A stretch of DNA of 64,000 nt from Paenibacillus sp. TCA20 (GCF_000732325.1 NZ_BBIW01000001.1:62001-126000), one strand, 5' to 3'. Positions 44,247 to 53,912 are shown, numbered from the stretch's first letter. Notes: generated by a model not told the origin, from the letters alone. A program made the numbers and translations.

Positions 44247-45887
44247 TTATAACCCAAATGAATATGAGGCATATTGTCTGGCATTATTCATCGCTGTCCA
44301 TACATCGCTAGTTTCAGAGCCCATGTACCAAAATGCATAACCAGCAACATCATAGGCTTCAAATAGAGTCGTCTTGGCTGACAATGAACGGCTGTCTTCC
44401 GCCCATATCCCGCGAGATTTCCCTTGTGAAGTATAGGTTAAAGTGTATTGCGCAATCTCAGAATCCCATTTCATAGCAGTTGAATAATTGCGATAGATTT
44501 CTCCCTGCGTCTTCAGTGAAATATCATATGAACCAAGCTGAGGAGATGACAAGGACCAATTCCGAGTATAGGTTGGCAGAGCTGCGATAATCTTGTCCTT
44601 GGGCACATTCTGCTGTAATTTCTGTACCGCATTTTCCAGCCATGGGAGCGAAGCAACCGAGCCTGCCGCAGTTGAGCCGTTCCAATGCTCCTCATATCCC
44701 ATTAACACGACATAGTCGGCCAGCTCGCCAAGTGCCTTGTAATCAAATGCAGCCGTCCAGCTTGTACCTAGATCAGGTGATACATCAATAGATAGGGTCA
44801 CACCTATGCTGCTGAGCTTGGAATTCAGCGAAGCCATGAACAATATCAGATACTCGCGATCCTCTGGCGACACATTTTCAAAATCAATATTCAAGCCGGC
44901 TAACCCGTACTTCTGCGCATAATCCATCAATTTCGTGACGGCAGCTTCCCTCATAGCTGCATTCGATAATACACGGTGTGTCAGCTCTGCATTCGCCCGG
45001 TTACCTACCATCCCCCATATATTCAGCTTGTTTCTCTCGGCAAAGGTTAATAGTCTCTGATCCGTATGATCCTGCACAACTTCTGTCGCATCGAGAAAAT
45101 ACCAGCGCGGAGAGAGCGTATTGATACCCGCTTCCAGCACCTGCTTCTCGTATTCAGCAGTTGTAGAATCGTATTGCCAGCCAAGGAGAATCGGATCCGC
45201 TTCCCTGTTATTAAGCTCAGATCGAATTCTTGGTGATTGCAGTATACGGTCCAGCAGAACCGCTGCTTCTGCACGGGTTAACGAATCATTCGGTCTGAAC
45301 ACTCCGCTGTCTCCCTGCATGAATCCGAGCTGAGTTACTTGACTTATGTAGCCCCATGCCCACTTAGAAGTATGTTTATGATCTGTGTAAGGCAGCTCTG
45401 ATGATGCTTCGATCGGATCAGGAGCGGTCTTCAGCATACGAACCATAAGTGCTGCAGCTTCCTGTCGAGTAACATTTGATTTGGGTGCAAAATAGCTCTC
45501 AGATCTTCCCTGAACAATCCCCAGGTTGACAAGTGCACTAATGTCACCGTAATACCAGTCTGTCTCTTTCAGGTCTTTGAAGGGAGACAGATCGTTCATC
45601 GTTGGATTAACCTTGAGAGCTGCGCTCATCATTTTAGCAAGCTCTGCTCTTGTAACCTTCTTTCCGGGCTCAAACGTCGTCAAGGTAGTTCCGCGAACAA
45701 TGCCTTGATTGTACAACCTGCCGATTGCTTCTTTGGCATAACTGTTCGCAATGTCTCTAAAAGGGAGCTCCGAAGAAGATGCATCTGCATGATGCGGAAC
45801 GATATAAACTGACAATAATGAAACAATAATGCCAAGGATCATGCTTTTTTTTACAATCATGCTCCATTTATTCCTTTGTAATCTCAA
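44247..45887 (-). CDS. S-layer-homology protein with glycoside hydrolase family 18 domain
   Basis: A surface protein of about 546 residues: signal peptide (MILGIIVSLLSVYIV), three SLH repeats (each with a FxDI/FKDL-type start and an LxxxGIVxG-type core), then a GH18 barrel. The SLH repeats bind secondary cell-wall polymer; the GH18 domain (core GLNIDFENVSPEDREYL) may trim peptidoglycan or chitin-like chains. The DxxDxDxE active-site motif is partly changed (Ala-Gly-Leu-Asn-Ile-Asp-Phe-Glu), but the catalytic Glu is kept. Start by TTG at 45887 behind GTGAGGCG, with ATG 45860 as alternative. Confidence 0.88.
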   Translation of the reverse strand: MRLQRNKWSMIVKKSMILGIIVSLLSVYIVPHHADASSSELPFRDIANSYAKEAIGRLYNQGIVRGTTLTTFEPGKKVTRAELAKMMSAALKVNPTMNDLSPFKDLKETDWYYGDISALVNLGIVQGRSESYFAPKSNVTRQEAAALMVRMLKTAPDPIEASSELPYTDHKHTSKWAWGYISQVTQLGFMQGDSGVFRPNDSLTRAEAAVLLDRILQSPRIRSELNNREADPILLGWQYDSTTAEYEKQVLEAGINTLSPRWYFLDATEVVQDHTDQRLLTFAERNKLNIWGMVGNRANAELTHRVLSNAAMREAAVTKLMDYAQKYGLAGLNIDFENVSPEDREYLILFMASLNSKLSSIGVTLSIDVSPDLGTSWTAAFDYKALGELADYVVLMGYEEHWNGSTAAGSVASLPWLENAVQKLQQNVPKDKIIAALPTYTRNWSLSSPQLGSYDISLKTQGEIYRNYSTAMKWDSEIAQYTLTYTSQGKSRGIWAEDSRSLSAKTTLFEAYDVAGYAFWYMGSETSDVWTAMNNARQYASYSFGL

Positions 45888-46065
45888 AACTAGCGCCTCA
45901 CTTGCCTTACAGGATAAATCTATCCTATCAAAGTGCTGTGAGCGGTGTATGTACTTAAATATTGGATATGTTTCTATATTTATCACATCGTCTTTAACGG
46001 AACGACAAAAAAAGAGTATCACTTCATTAGAAGCAATACTCTGTCTGTATTCGTTATTTCAGCAC

Positions 46066-46668
46066 TTATTTTAACACTTTAAGACGGGTATCCAGTGGTG
46101 CAAAATCTTTGTCTCCCGGATCTGCCGCAGGCGCTCCAAAAGGCATCTGTGCAATCAGCTTCCATGTTGCAGGAACATCGAATACTTCCTTCACTTCGTC
46201 GTCAATCAGCGGATTGTAGTGCTGGAGGGATGCTCCAAGTCCTTCTTGCTTCAGCGCTGTCCATACGACCAATTGCAGCATGCCGCTAGATTGGTTGGCC
46301 CAGACGGGGAAGTTGTCCGCATAAAGAGCAAACTGCTTCTGCAGGTTCTCAATCACTTCCTGATCCTCGAAGAACAGCACGGTTCCATATCCTGCACGGA
46401 AGCTCGCCATTTTGTCTGCAGTCGATTTAAATTTCTCCTCGTCATTTACCGTTTTGCGAAGTGTTTCTTCCGTAATATTCCAGAGCTTATCATGCTTCTC
46501 ACCCAGTAATACGACAACGCGGGCCGATTGGGAGTTAAAAGAAGACGGAGTATACTTGACTGCTTCACCAATGATCTCCTCAATTCTTGCATCCGAAACA
46601 TGGGATTCTTTAGAAATCGCGTAATATGATCTTCTTTCCTTGAGAGCTTCCATAAATTCTTTAGCCAT
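46066..46668 (-). CDS. Nitroreductase family protein
   Basis: A 200-residue FMN-dependent oxidoreductase that uses NAD(P)H to reduce nitro compounds or quinones. Motifs: ERRSYYAISKESH near the start, FNSQSARVVVLL for FMN phosphate binding, and IAQMPFGAPA near the C-terminus. AGGAGG 10 nt before the ATG at 46668 excludes the longer upstream frame. A short palindrome-like AGTATACT region upstream could be a regulator site for a YodB/HxlR-type repressor, unproven. Confidence 0.9.
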   Translation of the reverse strand: MAKEFMEALKERRSYYAISKESHVSDARIEEIIGEAVKYTPSSFNSQSARVVVLLGEKHDKLWNITEETLRKTVNDEEKFKSTADKMASFRAGYGTVLFFEDQEVIENLQKQFALYADNFPVWANQSSGMLQLVVWTALKQEGLGASLQHYNPLIDDEVKEVFDVPATWKLIAQMPFGAPAADPGDKDFAPLDTRLKVLK

Positions 46669-46843
46669 TAGAAAAAAACCTCCTGGTATATTTTGTAGGT
46701 CGACAACACTAAAGATAGTATACTCGCTTACATTAGTCAAGTAGATCTATAAAAGTTTGAGTAAATGTCGTCCATATCTAACCGTCTTTTATTATTTATG
46801 ATCCGCGTTGATTTCATTCACGAGCTTTGAAGTTATTCTTCAA

Positions 46844-47071
46844 TTAATCCCGATAATCGGCACGGTATTTTTCTTCTGTTGAAGAATTTTGCTTGGTCGC
46901 CTCTTTATCCTTCTCTTCTTGCTTCTCCATATTCAGATCCTGAACCGGAATGGGGTCTACATGCAGTTCTTCTTCATATTGATCGAACAAGCTTTCCTTC
47001 TCTGTCGGGTATTGCTCGGGATGATCCATCTGAGTGCGATCTTTTTTATCATGATTCTTCATATCAGCCAT
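46844..47071 (-). CDS. Small charged hypothetical protein
   Basis: A 75-residue, highly hydrophilic protein rich in Glu, Lys and Asp (MADMKNHDKKDRTQ at the start, EEKYRADYRD at the end), likely unstructured. GGAGGT stands before the ATG. No family is recognised. Confidence 0.6.
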   Translation of the reverse strand: MADMKNHDKKDRTQMDHPEQYPTEKESLFDQYEEELHVDPIPVQDLNMEKQEEKDKEATKQNSSTEEKYRADYRD

Positions 47072-47173
47072 TGTTCATTTACCTCCTTGTTCTGGAACGA
47101 TATTTATCATTACCATGCTCAACCGATGACTAAACATGCACAAGAGAACCATCGATTGACACTAGACAGACAT

Positions 47174-47214
47174 AAAAAAACACCGTCAACTTCGATTCAT
47201 CGAAATTAACAGTG
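47174..47214 (-). terminator. Terminator after the thioesterase gene
   Basis: Minus strand CACTGTTAATTTCG-ATGAAT-CGAAGTTGACGGTG: a 14-bp stem with three G-T wobbles, then seven T (47174-47180). Confidence 0.8.
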
Positions 47215-47226
47215 CTATTTCACCAT

Positions 47227-47973
47227 CTATTGGGGCAGCTTATGCTCATAAACCATCTGAGCTTCAAAGATGCTGAAGCCTTCGGAGTTCATTCCACGAA
47301 ACCAGATGCTTGATCCATCTCCATCCGAGCGTTGAAGAATGAATGTCTCGTTCAATCTTACCTCTCGATGATAAGTAATTCTAAATCTTCTCCATACGAG
47401 GTGTTCTAGTTCCTCAGCTGTCAGAGCATCATAACAGAGGTCTGCATATCTTGCATTGTTCAAATGTCCATTGCTATCTGTTGTACTATACCCGGCTTTG
47501 AACTCATAAGCGGTCTTAAGCTCAATTTCTTCGGGAATAGACACTTTATCCGGAATATCGCTGGAGGTCTGACTGGTTACCGTCGGAATGTCATAAGGCA
47601 ATGCGGACGGACGCAATATCTTGCGCTTGTGAATATCAACCAAGGTCCAGGTTGACCTTGCATAACCCGTTGCTCCCTCAGAGCCCTCGAATCGATAATC
47701 TCTTAGCCACACAACACCTTTGTACCCTCTGGACCATGTCGATATCGTCCATTCTTCCTCAAGCACCGGAATCTGATCACAATCGATCTCGATCGTCATG
47801 AGCATCCAGCCGTAATGATTCTTCAGCATCTCGCTTATCGTAATTCCTAACTCCTGCAAATGTCGGTCAGCTGCATCCTGAAGCCGTTCAAGAATGGACG
47901 AGAGCTTAATGCGCGAATGCAGATCGGACTGGCTGGAGCTCACAATAAAGGTTTCTTTAGCTATCTCTGTCAC
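47227..47973 (-). CDS. Acyl-ACP thioesterase family protein
   Basis: A 248-residue double-hotdog protein of the acyl-ACP thioesterase type, which releases free fatty acids from acyl carrier protein. The N-terminal half has RIKLSSILERLQDAADRHL and WTISTWSRGYKG; the second hotdog contains YSTTDSNGHLNNARYADL with the Asn/His active-site pair. GTG start behind AGGAAG. A single gene with its own terminator. Confidence 0.85.
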   Translation of the reverse strand: MTEIAKETFIVSSSQSDLHSRIKLSSILERLQDAADRHLQELGITISEMLKNHYGWMLMTIEIDCDQIPVLEEEWTISTWSRGYKGVVWLRDYRFEGSEGATGYARSTWTLVDIHKRKILRPSALPYDIPTVTSQTSSDIPDKVSIPEEIELKTAYEFKAGYSTTDSNGHLNNARYADLCYDALTAEELEHLVWRRFRITYHREVRLNETFILQRSDGDGSSIWFRGMNSEGFSIFEAQMVYEHKLPQ

Positions 47974-48067
47974 GTTTACACTTCCTTTGCCTGCGATCTA
48001 CTCCTCCTGCCCTTCATTTTAGTAGATAAGACCAGGCAAGGCAAACCGAGCAATTACAGCAAAGTTG

Positions 48068-48538
48068 TTAGCCGCCTAATTCATTCAGCTGCTGGCTCAA
48101 ATTATTAATGTTCGTTATCAGATCCGGAATACCGGTCTGCTCCCAGTTCTCCAGTGTGAAGCCCTGCTCCTGTATTCGCTGACTGAACTGATCCACCATG
48201 CCGGTGAGCTGCTCATTATATTCTACAAGTCTGGCGTGGATGGATTCTCCGATAGCAGGAGGTGTAAGCTGAGCAAACTCGCTGGCTTCTGTCCGGATTT
48301 GTTCCAACTGTTCCTGAAACTGAGCTGCTGCATCAGGGTTGTTGACAGCCTCCTGAGCCAGGTTTTGAAGCTCCGAGCCCGCCGTTGATACTTGATTGAT
48401 ATATTCTGTAGCCTCATTTACATAGTTAAGAGATTGATTCACACTCTCTACGGCAGAACAAGCGGATAACATCACAGCCGAAGCAAGCATCGTCGCCATC
48501 ATTACAGCCTGCTGTTTTCTCTTCCTCTGTCTTCTCAT
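48068..48538 (-). CDS. DUF6376-like lipoprotein
   Basis: A 156-residue lipoprotein: basic N-terminus (MRRQRKRKQQ), signal segment and lipobox MLSACSAVESV, then an all-helical domain. Matches in outline the DUF6376 family of small Bacillales lipoproteins of unknown function. AGGGAG before the ATG. Confidence 0.7.
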   Translation of the reverse strand: MRRQRKRKQQAVMMATMLASAVMLSACSAVESVNQSLNYVNEATEYINQVSTAGSELQNLAQEAVNNPDAAAQFQEQLEQIRTEASEFAQLTPPAIGESIHARLVEYNEQLTGMVDQFSQRIQEQGFTLENWEQTGIPDLITNINNLSQQLNELGG

Positions 48539-48607
48539 ATAGCTGGTCTCCCTTCAAAAAAAAAGCGTTCACATAAACGTTTATACGAACTGCCTTTTGT
48601 TCAGGTT

Positions 48608-49474
48608 TCATATAAGATGATGGGTGCGAAAAACCTCCGGTGTGCAGCCCACCGTCTGTTTAAACATGCGGCTGAAATGCGAAACCCGCTTGAAGCCCGA
48701 TTTCTTGCTTGCTTCCGTGACGGACATATCCGGATGGAAACGAAACAACAGCTTGGCTTGATTGATTCGTCGCATGTATAAATATTTGAATATCGTTGTA
48801 CCTGTCATCTCTTTGAAGAGTGCTGCCATATAAGGCTTGGATAGATGCAGCTCTCTGGCGATCTCATCCAGGCCAATCTCGTTCATATAATTTGTCTCCA
48901 AATAAGTAATGATGCCCTGGATATGTTCTTCTTTATCCGTACGTGTTCTTTGCTCCAGCAGCTTATTGTCGGTGAACTGCTGTGCCATGATCAAGAAGTC
49001 ACACAGCTTCAAAACGAAGCGATCACTCATCTGCTCCCGCCCCTTCATCTCATAGAGCTGGTTCAGCTGAGCTAGACTCGTCTCCGTTTCCTGCTGCTGC
49101 TCAGCTGTAAGATGAAATACATGATTCTTCAGTTTCTCGAATGGTGCGAGCAGGGCATGCGCGCGTTCAGCGACAAGATACTCCTCCAGCATTGTTGGAT
49201 AGAAATGCAAGGTCGTTCTTACATAAGGAACGCTTGGATCGGGGTGTGGTCTGTGCAAGGTCATGCCATGCATTAAGATTAAATCACCAGGGACAAGAGT
49301 ATAGATCTTGTCGCCAATAACATAAGTGCATTTGCCTTCGTGGAAATAGTACAGCTCATAAAAAGGATGGGAATGAAACCCGTCATCCTGACCGTGCTTC
49401 ACCGAATGGTTATTCCGGTAATTAAAGGCGAGCGGATCAATCATGTTGAACGTATTTGCCACAATTGAAGTCAC
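48608..49474 (-). CDS. AraC-family transcriptional regulator
   Basis: A 288-residue regulator with an N-terminal cupin domain (HSHPFYELYYFHEGKCTYVI, LMHGMTLHRPHPD) that binds a sugar-like ligand and a C-terminal AraC double HTH (IGLDEIARELHLSKPYMAAL, then SVTEASKKSGFKRVSHFSR). GTG at 49474 is used because AGGAG lies 7 nt upstream; longer frames reach 49510. Directly follows the Gfo/Idh/MocA gene on the same strand and probably controls that cluster. Confidence 0.9.
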   Translation of the reverse strand: MTSIVANTFNMIDPLAFNYRNNHSVKHGQDDGFHSHPFYELYYFHEGKCTYVIGDKIYTLVPGDLILMHGMTLHRPHPDPSVPYVRTTLHFYPTMLEEYLVAERAHALLAPFEKLKNHVFHLTAEQQQETETSLAQLNQLYEMKGREQMSDRFVLKLCDFLIMAQQFTDNKLLEQRTRTDKEEHIQGIITYLETNYMNEIGLDEIARELHLSKPYMAALFKEMTGTTIFKYLYMRRINQAKLLFRFHPDMSVTEASKKSGFKRVSHFSRMFKQTVGCTPEVFRTHHLI

Positions 49475-49566
49475 TCCTTCACTCCTTTGCATCGTTCGTT
49501 GCTCATGCAAAGAATCTCATCGTGACTTCATTGTATCATGCAATGGGCTGCTGACGACAACATGGA

Positions 49567-50658
49567 TTACCGTGCGGTTTGAAACGTTCCCGCCGCGGCC
49601 AATTCCTGAGCAGTAAGACACAGCTCCGCTGCTTTAAAAGCATGCGCCTGGGACATGGCATCCTCTGTTCTATTCATACAGTCCTTAATCAATTGACTGA
49701 AAAAAGGATAGCCTACTTTACCTTTTACGTTAAACCGGTATTCTCCTTCATGATTGACCAAATATACTTGATCACCTATTGATTCCCGGGCAATGTCCGT
49801 ATATTTACGCAGTTCAATGTAACCGTCCGTCCCCAGTATAATCGTACGCCCATCTCCCCATGTAGACAGGCCGTTCGGTGTAAACCAGTCCACCCGGAAA
49901 TATCCTGATGCACCGTTATCACCCACGAGCGCAGCTTCTCCGAAATCTTCCAGCTCCGGATACTCTGGATGCGCCATATTAACTGCACGACTATACTTCA
50001 CTTCCGCATTTTTGCAGGATGCAAAATATAGAAATTGTTCAATTTGATGGCTGCCAATATCGCAAATAATACCACCGTATTTAGCTTTCTCAAAGAACCA
50101 TTCCGGCCGGCTGCCGGCATTTAATCGATGCGGCCCTGTACCCATGACTTGAAGTACCTTGCCAATCGCCCCTTGAGATATCAGCTGACCTGCATAAACA
50201 GCGCTCTCAACATGAAGGCGTTCACTGTAGTAGACCATATACTTTTGGCCTGTTTCCTTCACCTTCTGACGAGCAGCCTCTAGCTGCCCGAGGGAAGTAA
50301 AAGGAGCTTTATCCGTAAAATAATCCTTGCCTGCGTCCATGACGGCAAGACCCAGCGACCCTCGTTCCGAAGGAACAGCCGCTCCAGCCACGAGACGAAC
50401 CTCAGCATCATTTAAGATTTCATCTAGTGATCTGGCTGCCTTGGCTTCAGGGAAACGTTCCTGAAAAGCCCTTACTTTATCGGGGTCAGGATCGTATACC
50501 CATTTTAGAGTAGCTCCTGCGCGTACGAGTTCACCACACATCCCATAGATATGCCCATGATCCAGAGCTGCTGCAGCGATGACAAATTCTCCGGGTCCTG
50601 CAACAACTTCATTCACTGCACTCTCAGGCGCATAGAACATTCCATCTCGATTACTCAT
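49567..50658 (-). CDS. Gfo/Idh/MocA-family oxidoreductase
   Basis: A 363-residue NAD(P)-dependent dehydrogenase-like protein. The Rossmann part begins FVIAAAALDHGHIYGM rather than the classical GxGxxG, and the catalytic EKP motif reads DKA (YFTDKAPFTS), both unusual variants within this family, so the substrate or cofactor may differ. The C-terminal domain has WFFEKAKYGGIICDIGSHQ. GAGG 8 nt before the ATG at 50658. Second dehydrogenase of the cluster. Confidence 0.88.
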   Translation of the reverse strand: MSNRDGMFYAPESAVNEVVAGPGEFVIAAAALDHGHIYGMCGELVRAGATLKWVYDPDPDKVRAFQERFPEAKAARSLDEILNDAEVRLVAGAAVPSERGSLGLAVMDAGKDYFTDKAPFTSLGQLEAARQKVKETGQKYMVYYSERLHVESAVYAGQLISQGAIGKVLQVMGTGPHRLNAGSRPEWFFEKAKYGGIICDIGSHQIEQFLYFASCKNAEVKYSRAVNMAHPEYPELEDFGEAALVGDNGASGYFRVDWFTPNGLSTWGDGRTIILGTDGYIELRKYTDIARESIGDQVYLVNHEGEYRFNVKGKVGYPFFSQLIKDCMNRTEDAMSQAHAFKAAELCLTAQELAAAGTFQTAR

Positions 50659-50698
50659 TGTCAGCACCTCTTTCCAGCATATTCTTTACAACTACTAT

Positions 50699-51871
50699 CT
50701 ATTGAAAGGTACCACTTAGATCAGCGGGTGTTTGAGTATCTCTCACGGGTGTCGTATTCATCTTGGAATTCCGAATACGTTCCTGAAGATGCTCGTTAAA
50801 CAGCTCCTCATCCATCGGCAGCTCGACCCAATGATCAGTCCAAGTGGATAAATACATCGCATTCGATAAAGTTAGTCCATGAATTCCTTCTTCCCCTGGA
50901 GCAATAAGCGGTGAGCCATGCAAAATGGCATCTACGAAGTTCTGCATAATACCAGGGTGTCCTGTCTCTCTGCCCTCAATGGGAATATCAATCTTCCAGC
51001 ATTCTGGCTGTCCAAATCCGCCGGTATAGCGCTGATTAAACTCACTTTCGGGTTCACGCAGCCGCCAAAAGGTCATCTTCCCATCCTCAACAACGATTTT
51101 TCCGCGATCACCCGTTACTTCAAATCGATTCGTTCCCGGAGTTTCTCCTGTCGTTGTAATAAAGACACCCGTGGCTCCATTCTCATATTCCACGTATGCA
51201 GTCACATCATCCTCGACTTCAATGCTGCGATATTTGCCAAACGCACAGAAAGCACGTACCCGCTTCGGCATCAGCCCTACTGTCCACTGCCATAGATCCA
51301 GCTGATGCGGAGACTGATTCAGCAGTACGCCTCCGCCTTCACCCGCCCAAGTCGCACGCCAGCTGCCAGAATCATAATAGCTCTGAGAGCGGTACCAGCT
51401 TGTAATAATCCAGTTGGTCCGCCGAATCTCACCAAGTTCCCCGGAAGCAATCAAATCCTTTAATTTGATGTACAGTGGATTGGTTCGCTGATTGTACATG
51501 ATCGAGAACACCTTTCCGCTCTGACTGGCGGCTTCGTTCATCTCTCTCACTTGACTTGTAAATACTCCAGCCGGTTTTTCAATAAGAACATGAAGTCCGT
51601 GATTAAATGCCAGTATGGCAAGCTCCGAATGCTGATAATGAGGTGTAGCAATAAGGACTGCATCAACTTCCCCTGAGAGCATCATCGCCTTCGGATCCTG
51701 GAAATAGGGAACAGCCCCTTGCAGGTTATCTGCTGCCCACGCTTTGGTGCTCTCTCTCATGTCACTGATTGCCGTAAGCACTGCTCCTTTAATCTTGCCT
51801 TGATCCAGCGTTTTGGCATGAGCAGAGCCCATATTACCAATGCCTATTATTCCTACTCTTACTACAGTCAT
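50699..51871 (-). CDS. Gfo/Idh/MocA-family oxidoreductase
   Basis: A 390-residue dehydrogenase with classical GIIGIGNMGSAHAKTL at the N-terminus, the catalytic EKPAG motif and a C-terminal GGGVLLNQSPHQLDLWQW block. Family members oxidise sugars, inositol or their derivatives at the expense of NAD(P). Its ATG overlaps the stop of the isomerase-like gene upstream by 4 bp, and GGAGG precedes it. Confidence 0.92.
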   Translation of the reverse strand: MTVVRVGIIGIGNMGSAHAKTLDQGKIKGAVLTAISDMRESTKAWAADNLQGAVPYFQDPKAMMLSGEVDAVLIATPHYQHSELAILAFNHGLHVLIEKPAGVFTSQVREMNEAASQSGKVFSIMYNQRTNPLYIKLKDLIASGELGEIRRTNWIITSWYRSQSYYDSGSWRATWAGEGGGVLLNQSPHQLDLWQWTVGLMPKRVRAFCAFGKYRSIEVEDDVTAYVEYENGATGVFITTTGETPGTNRFEVTGDRGKIVVEDGKMTFWRLREPESEFNQRYTGGFGQPECWKIDIPIEGRETGHPGIMQNFVDAILHGSPLIAPGEEGIHGLTLSNAMYLSTWTDHWVELPMDEELFNEHLQERIRNSKMNTTPVRDTQTPADLSGTFQ

Positions 51872-52749
51872 CCTGCTGCACCTCCGATATGTAACTGATT
51901 GTTCAGCGAATGCATACTTTGCGTGAAGTTCTTGAGCATTTCTGCAGAGGAATAGCTCTGACTAAAGTCTTCAATTCCCAGATAACCCATATATCCAACG
52001 GCAGCAAGATCCTCTAGAACGGTGCTCCAACGTACGACTCCGTTAAGTAATGGTGACCATTTGGCTTGATAATAAGTTTCTAACTCGCTGTCTTGCTGCG
52101 CAAGCGGAACCCAGCTGGCGTTCTTTACATGAACATGGGCTAGATAAGGTCCAAGCAGCTCTAGGCCCATCCGGTAGTTTTCATAGCCTTCATGCACCAT
52201 ATTCCCTGGATCATACAATACACCGATATGTTGCGGGTCGAACGAGGAAACAAGCCGAAGGGCAAGTCCCGCACTCGGCGCAATGGTGCCATGATGGGTT
52301 TCGACCAACGCCTTTACCCCATATTGACGAGACATTTCCTGAACCTCACTTAAGTAAGCAATTGCCTCTTTGTAGAGCTCGTTATAATTCGCTGAGCGAT
52401 GATATCCGGGAACACCGACCCGCATCATCGATGCGTCCAGCTTATGCGCGGATTGGAAGGCTTGCTCTGTAGCAGGCAAATCTCCAGAAGTAAGATAAGG
52501 AACAAGGGCGATCGATTTAAGCCCATATTGCTCAGTGAGTGCAGCTGCCTTCGCGATCTCCTCCTCCGCATTCTCAGGATCAATAGAAGCGAGATTTCTT
52601 CTCCAGAAAGAAGGCTCTTCCTGGCTTGCGTCCTTCGGGACCCCTTTATACCGCCACTCTATGCCTTGAATCCCGGCATCCGACGCAGCTTTAAGCATTT
52701 GTTCAGGCAATAGATCCGGGGTGGCCACCGTAAATAAAGATAGCAACAT
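51868..52749 (-). CDS. Sugar phosphate isomerase/epimerase-like TIM barrel
   Basis: A 293-residue xylose-isomerase-like TIM barrel (AP_endonuc_2 family). Metal-site residues are visible in GIEWRYKG, KALVETHHGTIAPSAG, VLYDPGNMVHEGYEN and HVHVKNASW, plus C-terminal GYLGIEDF. First gene of an operon with two Gfo/Idh/MocA enzymes and an AraC regulator; such sets usually convert an unusual sugar or cyclitol. AAGGAG 9 nt before the ATG. No transporter is encoded next to it. Confidence 0.9.
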   Translation of the reverse strand: MLLSLFTVATPDLLPEQMLKAASDAGIQGIEWRYKGVPKDASQEEPSFWRRNLASIDPENAEEEIAKAAALTEQYGLKSIALVPYLTSGDLPATEQAFQSAHKLDASMMRVGVPGYHRSANYNELYKEAIAYLSEVQEMSRQYGVKALVETHHGTIAPSAGLALRLVSSFDPQHIGVLYDPGNMVHEGYENYRMGLELLGPYLAHVHVKNASWVPLAQQDSELETYYQAKWSPLLNGVVRWSTVLEDLAAVGYMGYLGIEDFSQSYSSAEMLKNFTQSMHSLNNQLHIGGAAG

Positions 52750-52898
52750 TCCTTATCACTCCTTTTTAAAATAAAGCGTATTCACAAGTTCATCCTATCA
52801 TCGTATTTCAATGACAGATACGGCTATTCCACAAGAGATGAACCACAGATAACAAAACAGGCGAGGAAGACACTCAGAGGTAAATCATCTGCAAACGC

Positions 52899-52940
52899 AA
52901 AAAAAAACCTGCTGATTCGTTACTCGTACGATCAACAGGT
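52899..52940 (-). terminator. Terminator after the metallophosphoesterase gene
   Basis: Minus strand CCTGTTGAT, a 14-nt loop, ATCAGCAGG and then nine T (52899-52907). Confidence 0.85.
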
Positions 52941-53004
52941 GTTTATCACCATTCGGTATAAAATTAGACTTCATTATCGTAACCCACGATATGCTGAAAC
53001 GGAT

Positions 53005-53502
53005 TTATTTACTGTCATAATAAACATGCTGAATATCGATCTCCTGATCAACCTTGATCACACCATGCGAATACTGCGGCTGTCTTCTCTTATCCGTAGG
53101 TGATCCCGGATTAAATAAGATGATTCCATCCACTTCTTTAAGTACAGGGATGTGCGAGTGTCCAAAGATGATACAATCCACTTGCTCAGCCTTGAAGGCT
53201 TGAAGTGCATTGTCTTCTGTGCTTCCTCTTCCCATGTGTCCGTGTACGATACCAAAGCGCTTGCCCCCGGCTTCGACAACCGTTTGCTCTGGTAATATGC
53301 CTCGTATAATGGCAAGATCGGTATTTCCATATACTGCGTGCAGCTTCCCCATCGATTGAAGTTCCTCGTAAAGTGAAATATCCGTCCAGTCACCTGCATG
53401 AAATATGTAATCCGCATCCTGAAGATCCTGAAGCAGAGGTGCAGGCAGCTGCTTGGACATTCGAGGCATATGGGTATCAGACAATACGGTGATTTTGATC
53501 AT
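53005..53502 (-). CDS. YfcE/MJ0936-type metallophosphoesterase
   Basis: A 165-residue phosphodiesterase. Metal-binding motifs are VLSDTHMPR, IFHAGDWTD, AVYGNTD and the pair VHGHMG / FGHSHIP. Family members hydrolyse phosphodiesters in vitro; the native substrate is unknown. AAGGAGG precedes the ATG. The DivIVA-like gene lies 32 bp upstream on the same strand and is probably co-transcribed. Confidence 0.9.
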   Translation of the reverse strand: MIKITVLSDTHMPRMSKQLPAPLLQDLQDADYIFHAGDWTDISLYEELQSMGKLHAVYGNTDLAIIRGILPEQTVVEAGGKRFGIVHGHMGRGSTEDNALQAFKAEQVDCIIFGHSHIPVLKEVDGIILFNPGSPTDKRRQPQYSHGVIKVDQEIDIQHVYYDSK

Positions 53503-53534
53503 AAGACGTAACCTCCTTGGTATTCCCTATTCGG

Positions 53535-53912
53535 TTATTCCATGTATGGGTCTTTATCCGGACGGGCCTTGGCTTTCAGCTGCCGAACACTGTACTCCAG
53601 CTGTTTAATTACATCTTCAATCTGTTTACGATCGATCAGGTTCGGATCCGCTTGAGGTTTAGGCACATTTTTCAGATTCCGAATCATGTACTGCTGTTCC
53701 TGCCATTTGTCCATCAAATCTGATATATGCGCATAAAAACGCTCATAATCTTTGATGATGACATCGAGAAATTCATCCACTTCATCCGGATCGTAACCCC
53801 GAAGCTTGTAGTTGAATTGTTTCTCATGAATGGATAGTGCATCCATCTGAATGCCGAGCTGTTTAAAGAGCTGCTTCTGCTTATCCAGCCGGCGTTTCAT
53901 ATGTTCATCCAT
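53535..53912 (-). CDS. DivIVA/GpsB-family cell-division protein
   Basis: A 125-residue protein with the DivIVA N-terminal membrane-binding and coiled-coil pattern: IHEKQFNYKLRGYDPDEVDE, then FLDVIIKDYERFY. The C-terminal helical stretch (IEDVIKQLEYSVRQLKAKA) resembles the short C-terminal domain of GpsB, the protein that couples division and cell-wall synthesis in Bacilli. It is longer than Bacillus GpsB (about 98 residues) because of a Pro/Lys linker. GGAGG before the ATG. Confidence 0.78.
   Translation of the reverse strand: MDEHMKRRLDKQKQLFKQLGIQMDALSIHEKQFNYKLRGYDPDEVDEFLDVIIKDYERFYAHISDLMDKWQEQQYMIRNLKNVPKPQADPNLIDRKQIEDVIKQLEYSVRQLKAKARPDKDPYME

Noticed and set aside
46680..46745. AGTATACT palindrome as a YodB/HxlR operator of the nitroreductase gene
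   Set aside because: Only eight bases are symmetric and no matching regulator is encoded nearby.
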